From Dehalococcoidia bacterium (GTDB taxonomy: Bacteria > Chloroflexota > Dehalococcoidia > DSTF01 > WHTK01), in contig WHTK01000022.1 in the NCBI GenBank assembly GCA_009377745.1, positions 1 to 53,151 on the forward strand: a DNA stretch of 53,151 bases, written 5' to 3'. The notes beneath the pieces were generated by a model, which was given only the letters and a program-made list of their open reading frames with translations, was not told the origin of the DNA and did not search any database. The translations under genes and the position numbers were made by a program. This document shows positions 49,579-53,151 of this stretch, in pieces. Numbering within the stretch: the stretch's first letter is position 1; the number at the start of each line of letters is the position of its first letter.

Positions 49579-52558
49579 CGTAAGCGAGAAGGGCCTCGAG
49601 ACGCTGATCTGCGAGGCGATGACCGCCGTTGCCGCGCCGGACGGGGACGGCGCCGCCCTGCGGGAGCGCTCCTCGCTTTACGGCACGGGCTGGGTCGCCG
49701 GCGACGCCAAGGACTACGACCGTGAGTACGCCATCGACCTGGCTCAGCTGCGGTCGTTCCTGCGTGACACCCAGCGGGAGACGGCGGCTGCGCTGGATCT
49801 GGACGACAACAGCCCGACGCGGCAGAAGTTCCTGGCCCGGCTGCAGGGCGAGATCACCCGCCGCGGCGTGATCGATGTCCTACGTCACGGCATCAAGCAC
49901 CAGGCCTACGCCATCGACCTGTTCTACGGCCCACCGACGCCGGGCAACCAGAAAGCAGCGGAGCGCTTCACCCAGGACCGGTTCAGCGTCACCCGCCAGC
50001 TTCGTTACAGCCGCGATGAGACACGGCTGGCGCTGGACGTGGTGATCTTCATCAACGGCCTGCCCATCGCCACGTTTGAGCTCAAGAACAGCCTGACCAA
50101 GCAGACGGTGGATGACGCCATCGAGCAATACAAGCGCGACCGGGACCCGCGCGAGCTGCTGTTCCAGTTCGGGCGCTGCGCCGTCCACTTCGCGGTCGAT
50201 GACCAGCAGGTCTACTTCTGCACAGAGCTCAAGGGCAAGGCGTCCTGGTTCCTGCCCTTCAACCGGGGCCGGAATGACGCCGCCGGCAACCCGCCCAACC
50301 CGGACGGCCTCAAGACTGACTACCTCTGGAAGCGCATCCTCACGCGTGAAGGCCTGACGGACATCCTGGAGAACTACGCCCAGATCGTGACGGCGAAGAA
50401 CCCCAAGACCGGCAAGGAGACCAAGTCCCAGATCTACCCGCGCTACCACCAGCTGGACGTGGTCAGGAAGCTGCTGGCGGACGCCGCCGATCAGGGCGCC
50501 GGCAAGCGCTACCTGGTCCAGCACTCGGCCGGCAGCGGCAAGTCGAACTCCATCGCCTGGCTGGCGCACCAGCTCATCGGCCTGCAGCGGGAGGGCGCGC
50601 CAGTTTTCGATTCGATCATCGTCGTGACCGACAGGCGCCTGCTGGACAAGCAGATCCGGGACACGATCAAGCAGTTCGCGCAGGTAAGCTCGACCGTCGG
50701 CGCCGTGACAGAGGGCGCCGTCCAGCTCAAGCAATTCATCGAGTCCGGCAAGAAGATCATCATCTCCACCGTCCAGAAGTTCCCTGAGGTCCTCAAGGTC
50801 CTCGAATCGATGGGCAGCGGGCACCAGGGCCGCCGGTTCGCCATCATTATCGACGAGGCGCACTCCAGCCAGGGCGGCAACACGACGGCGTCGATGAACC
50901 GCGTCCTGGCCGGCGGCGGTGATGACGACGACACGCTCGAGGACAAGGTCAACCGGATAATGGAGGGGCGCAAGATGCTGCCCAACGCCAGCTACTTCGC
51001 CTTCACCGCCACGCCCAAGAACAAGACCCTGGAGATCTTCGGCGAACCCTACGAGGCGGGCGGGCAGGTCAAGCATCGCGCCTTCCACAGCTACACCATG
51101 AAGCAGGCCATCCAGGAGGGCTTCATCCTGGACGTGCTGCAGAACTACACGCCGATCAACAGCTATTACCGCCTGATCAAGACGGTCGAGGCCGACCCTG
51201 AGTTCGACACCAAGCGGGCGCGCAAGAAGCTGCGCTACTACGTCGAAAGCAACGACCACGCCATCCGGCTCAAGGCCGAGATCATGGTGGACCACTTCCA
51301 CGAGCAAGTGCTGGCGCTGAGGAAAGTCGGCGGCCAGGCCCGGGCGATGGTCGTCACCAGCGGCATCGAGCGCGCCATCCAGTACTTCGTTGCCTTCCGT
51401 GACTATCTGAGCGCGCGCGAGAGTACCTACAAGGCGATCGTCGCCTTCTCCGGCGAGCACGAGTTTGGCGGCGAGAAGGTCACCGAAGCCTCGCTCAACG
51501 GCTTCCCCTCCAGCCGCATCGCCGAGGAGATTCAGGAAGACCCCTATCGCTTCTTGATCTGCGCCGACAAGTTCCAGACCGGCTACGACGAGCCGCTGCT
51601 GCAGACCATGTACGTCGATAAGGTCCTCTCCGGCATCAAGGCGGTGCAGACGCTCTCCAGGCTGAACCGCGCCCACCCTCAGAAGGACCAGGTATTCGTG
51701 CTCGACTTCATGAATGACACGGATACCATCCAGGCGGCGTTCGCGGACTACTACCGCACGACGATCCTCAGCGAGGAGACGGACGAAAACCGCCTGCACG
51801 ACCTCAAGGCCGCGTTGGATGGATACCAGGTCTACAGTGAAGAGCAGATCGACGCGCTGGTGACGTTGTACCTGGGTGGCGCCGACCGCGACAAGCTGGA
51901 CCCCATCCTTGACGCCTGCGTCGCCACCTACAACCAGGAGCTCAATGAGGACGGGCAGGTGGACTTCAAGGGCAAGGCCAAGGCGTTCAACCGTGCTTAC
52001 GGCTTCTTGGCGTCGATCCTGCCCTACACTAACGCGGGCTGGGAGAAGCTCTCGATCTGCTTAACCTTCCTCGTCCCCAAGCTGCCGGCGCCGCGTGAAG
52101 ACGACCTATCGAAGGGGATCCTGGAGTCCATCGATATGGATAGCTACCGCGTCGAGAAGCAGGCAGTGCAGGAAGTCCAGCTACCGGACGAGGAAGCCGA
52201 AATCGACCCCGTGCCGATGACGGGAGGCGGCCATAAGCAGGAACCGGAGCTGGACAGCCTCTCCAACATCCTCAAGACCTTCAACGACCAGTTCGGCGCC
52301 ATACCCTGGGGCGATGGTGACCGGATCGGGAAGTTGATCACCGAGGATATACCGGCGCGTGTTGCCGCCGACTCTGCCTACCAGAACGCCAAGCAGCAGG
52401 ACGATGCGCAGAATGCCCGCATCGAGCACGACATGGCGCTCCAACGAGTTGTGAACGCCTTCATGCAGGACGATACCCAGTTCTTTAAGGAGTTCAGTGA
52501 CAACGAATCATTCCGCAAGTGGGTCACCGAGATGAGCTTTGCCCTCACCTCAAGCTGA
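49568..52558 (+). CDS. hsdR: Type I restriction endonuclease / translocase subunit
   Basis: 996 residues, TTG start overlapping hsdS. The N-terminal nuclease domain has the PD-(D/E)xK motif in 'DVVIFINGLPIATFELKNSL' (E-x-K). The SF2 motor has Walker A 'HSAGSGKSNSIAWLAHQLIG' (about 318), DEAH box 'AIIIDEAHSSQGG' (about 428), motif III 'FAFTATPKNKTLEIFG' and motif VI region 'QTLSRLNRAHPQKDQVFVLD'. A helical C-terminal part binds the HsdM-HsdS complex. All catalytic motifs are intact, so the system looks functional. Confidence 0.95.
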   Translation: MPSDVSEKGLETLICEAMTAVAAPDGDGAALRERSSLYGTGWVAGDAKDYDREYAIDLAQLRSFLRDTQRETAAALDLDDNSPTRQKFLARLQGEITRRGVIDVLRHGIKHQAYAIDLFYGPPTPGNQKAAERFTQDRFSVTRQLRYSRDETRLALDVVIFINGLPIATFELKNSLTKQTVDDAIEQYKRDRDPRELLFQFGRCAVHFAVDDQQVYFCTELKGKASWFLPFNRGRNDAAGNPPNPDGLKTDYLWKRILTREGLTDILENYAQIVTAKNPKTGKETKSQIYPRYHQLDVVRKLLADAADQGAGKRYLVQHSAGSGKSNSIAWLAHQLIGLQREGAPVFDSIIVVTDRRLLDKQIRDTIKQFAQVSSTVGAVTEGAVQLKQFIESGKKIIISTVQKFPEVLKVLESMGSGHQGRRFAIIIDEAHSSQGGNTTASMNRVLAGGGDDDDTLEDKVNRIMEGRKMLPNASYFAFTATPKNKTLEIFGEPYEAGGQVKHRAFHSYTMKQAIQEGFILDVLQNYTPINSYYRLIKTVEADPEFDTKRARKKLRYYVESNDHAIRLKAEIMVDHFHEQVLALRKVGGQARAMVVTSGIERAIQYFVAFRDYLSARESTYKAIVAFSGEHEFGGEKVTEASLNGFPSSRIAEEIQEDPYRFLICADKFQTGYDEPLLQTMYVDKVLSGIKAVQTLSRLNRAHPQKDQVFVLDFMNDTDTIQAAFADYYRTTILSEETDENRLHDLKAALDGYQVYSEEQIDALVTLYLGGADRDKLDPILDACVATYNQELNEDGQVDFKGKAKAFNRAYGFLASILPYTNAGWEKLSICLTFLVPKLPAPREDDLSKGILESIDMDSYRVEKQAVQEVQLPDEEAEIDPVPMTGGGHKQEPELDSLSNILKTFNDQFGAIPWGDGDRIGKLITEDIPARVAADSAYQNAKQQDDAQNARIEHDMALQRVVNAFMQDDTQFFKEFSDNESFRKWVTEMSFALTSS

Positions 52559-52603
52559 GTATTCTCAGGTCAGTGCAGAGGCAGCACTATTTACACGTAG
52601 TGC

Positions 52604-52948
52604 ATGTCCAGAGAGGGCCGGGGTACCTCTGTGGAGGTTGATGCCACCGGTTCTGAAATTTGGGCACTAGTAGACTTGGAGATCGAGAGCTCCTCAGGCT
52701 TTGCGCTACTACGGACAATAGGAGACGGAGCTATGCCACGCGAGGCGACGATCCACAAAGTAAATCCATACGAGCTGCATGGAGTGCGATACTTCCAGAT
52801 ACTCCTCTCCTTCGCTGACACACCCGATAGTCTCCGTGAAGTCCGGCTTCCCCATGATGCTGTCTACTCTTCGCCTAGCGAGGGTGACCGCGTCACAGTT
52901 GAAACCATGCTCAGCATGATCACGGAAGTTAAAAAGAAAGACGATTAG
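52604..52948 (+). CDS. Small hypothetical protein downstream of hsdR
   Basis: 114 residues, ATG at 52604 with a weak ribosome site; an in-frame GTG at 52631 is another choice. It is predicted mainly beta ('SEIWALVDLEIESSSGFALL', 'ELHGVRYFQILLSFADTPDS', 'SEGDRVTVETMLSMITEVKK'). The last block resembles small beta-barrel domains of membrane or envelope proteins, but no family is certain. It follows hsdR by 45 bases and could be part of that operon. Confidence 0.5.
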   Translation: MSREGRGTSVEVDATGSEIWALVDLEIESSSGFALLRTIGDGAMPREATIHKVNPYELHGVRYFQILLSFADTPDSLREVRLPHDAVYSSPSEGDRVTVETMLSMITEVKKKDD

Positions 52949-52952
52949 CCGG

Positions 52953-52980
52953 GGAGGAGTGATCTGCGATTACTCACCTC
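52953..52980 (+). terminator. Terminator-like hairpin after the last gene
   Basis: Arms GGAGGAGTGATC (52953-52964) and GATTACTCACCTC (52968-52980), with one G-T pair and one bulged A, start four bases after the stop codon. There is no T-run, so Rho-independent action is uncertain. The remaining 170 bases to the window end show no gene. Confidence 0.35.
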
Positions 52981-53151
52981 ATGGGGGCGAGCCTACCAGG
53001 CTTCGAGGCTGAGAGCGCCTCGCGGATCCCACACTACGCCGTCATCGTGTTCAATGCGCGTAAGGCGTTTCCGGCGGGTACTGTGTCCCTGTGTGGCTTG
53101 TTAGCGCGGAGTGAAATCTAAGTCTGGAGGTGGGTAATCTGGGAGCTTCCA

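Noticed and set aside
49880..51799. Open frame of 639 codons antisense to hsdR
   Set aside because: It mirrors a GC-rich gene with all type I restriction motifs; its product is Val/Leu/Asp-repetitive, with no domain and no ribosome site.
1..53151. CRISPR arrays, rRNA and tRNA genes
   Set aside because: No regularly spaced direct repeats were seen, no rRNA-like stretch, and no cloverleaf with a T-loop GTTCGA pattern could be folded, including near the two recombinase genes.

Overview
The window looks like about 53 kb of a high-GC bacterial chromosome, most likely from Chloroflexota. That is an inference: the left third is packed with regulators that begin with a LuxR-type helix-turn-helix of the form 'RGRPxxDDILTPREWEVL', carry one membrane span and end in an exported domain, an architecture I associate mainly with that phylum. 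Translation starts are mixed. Several regulator genes have a -10 box exactly six bases before the start codon, as in leaderless mRNAs, whereas the mobile-element genes carry ordinary AGGAGG-type ribosome sites.

Region 1 (1-17.0 kb) is an array of LuxR-HTH one-component regulators in both orientations, with an O-acyltransferase (10625-12523), a small membrane protein and a lipoprotein. Two regulators have TolB/PD40-like beta-propellers outside the membrane; one has a triplicated cysteine-containing module; others have exported domains I cannot name. Region 2 (17.0-21.2 kb) is a boundary zone with gene remnants, one further LuxR-HTH gene and a run of small exported proteins, including a nuclease-like lipoprotein.

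Region 3 (about 21.4-42.1 kb) is an integrative conjugative element. Its + strand genes are a VirB6-like channel protein, a transglycosylase/NlpC wall hydrolase, a VirB8-like protein, a VirB2-like pilin, PrgI, a VirB4-associated protein, the VirB4 ATPase, a CHC2/Toprim primase, a TraG/HerA-like ATPase, a duplicated replication-relaxation protein and a large serine recombinase. I see no relaxase. A - strand operon of mutagenesis and nucleotide genes (imuB, a DUF6504-like gene, a dnaE2-like polymerase with a frameshift, a double ThyX-like protein and a small partner) is inserted in the middle of the transfer genes.

Region 4 (42.0-53.0 kb) is a defence-like island. It holds a two-gene unit of unknown biology (a QueC-like PP-loop enzyme fused to a winged-helix domain, translationally coupled to a 260-residue protein starting Met-Gly), a tyrosine recombinase, and a complete type I restriction-modification operon hsdM-hsdS-hsdR. 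The QueC-like pair, lying between two site-specific recombinases, is the best candidate here for an undescribed system. It resembles the QueC-like components of Qat and type IV CBASS but has none of their other partners.

Several genes (the regulator at 9605-10479, dnaE2 and the serine recombinase) are each interrupted by what looks like one missing base in a short homopolymer. This could be real decay or long-read consensus error.
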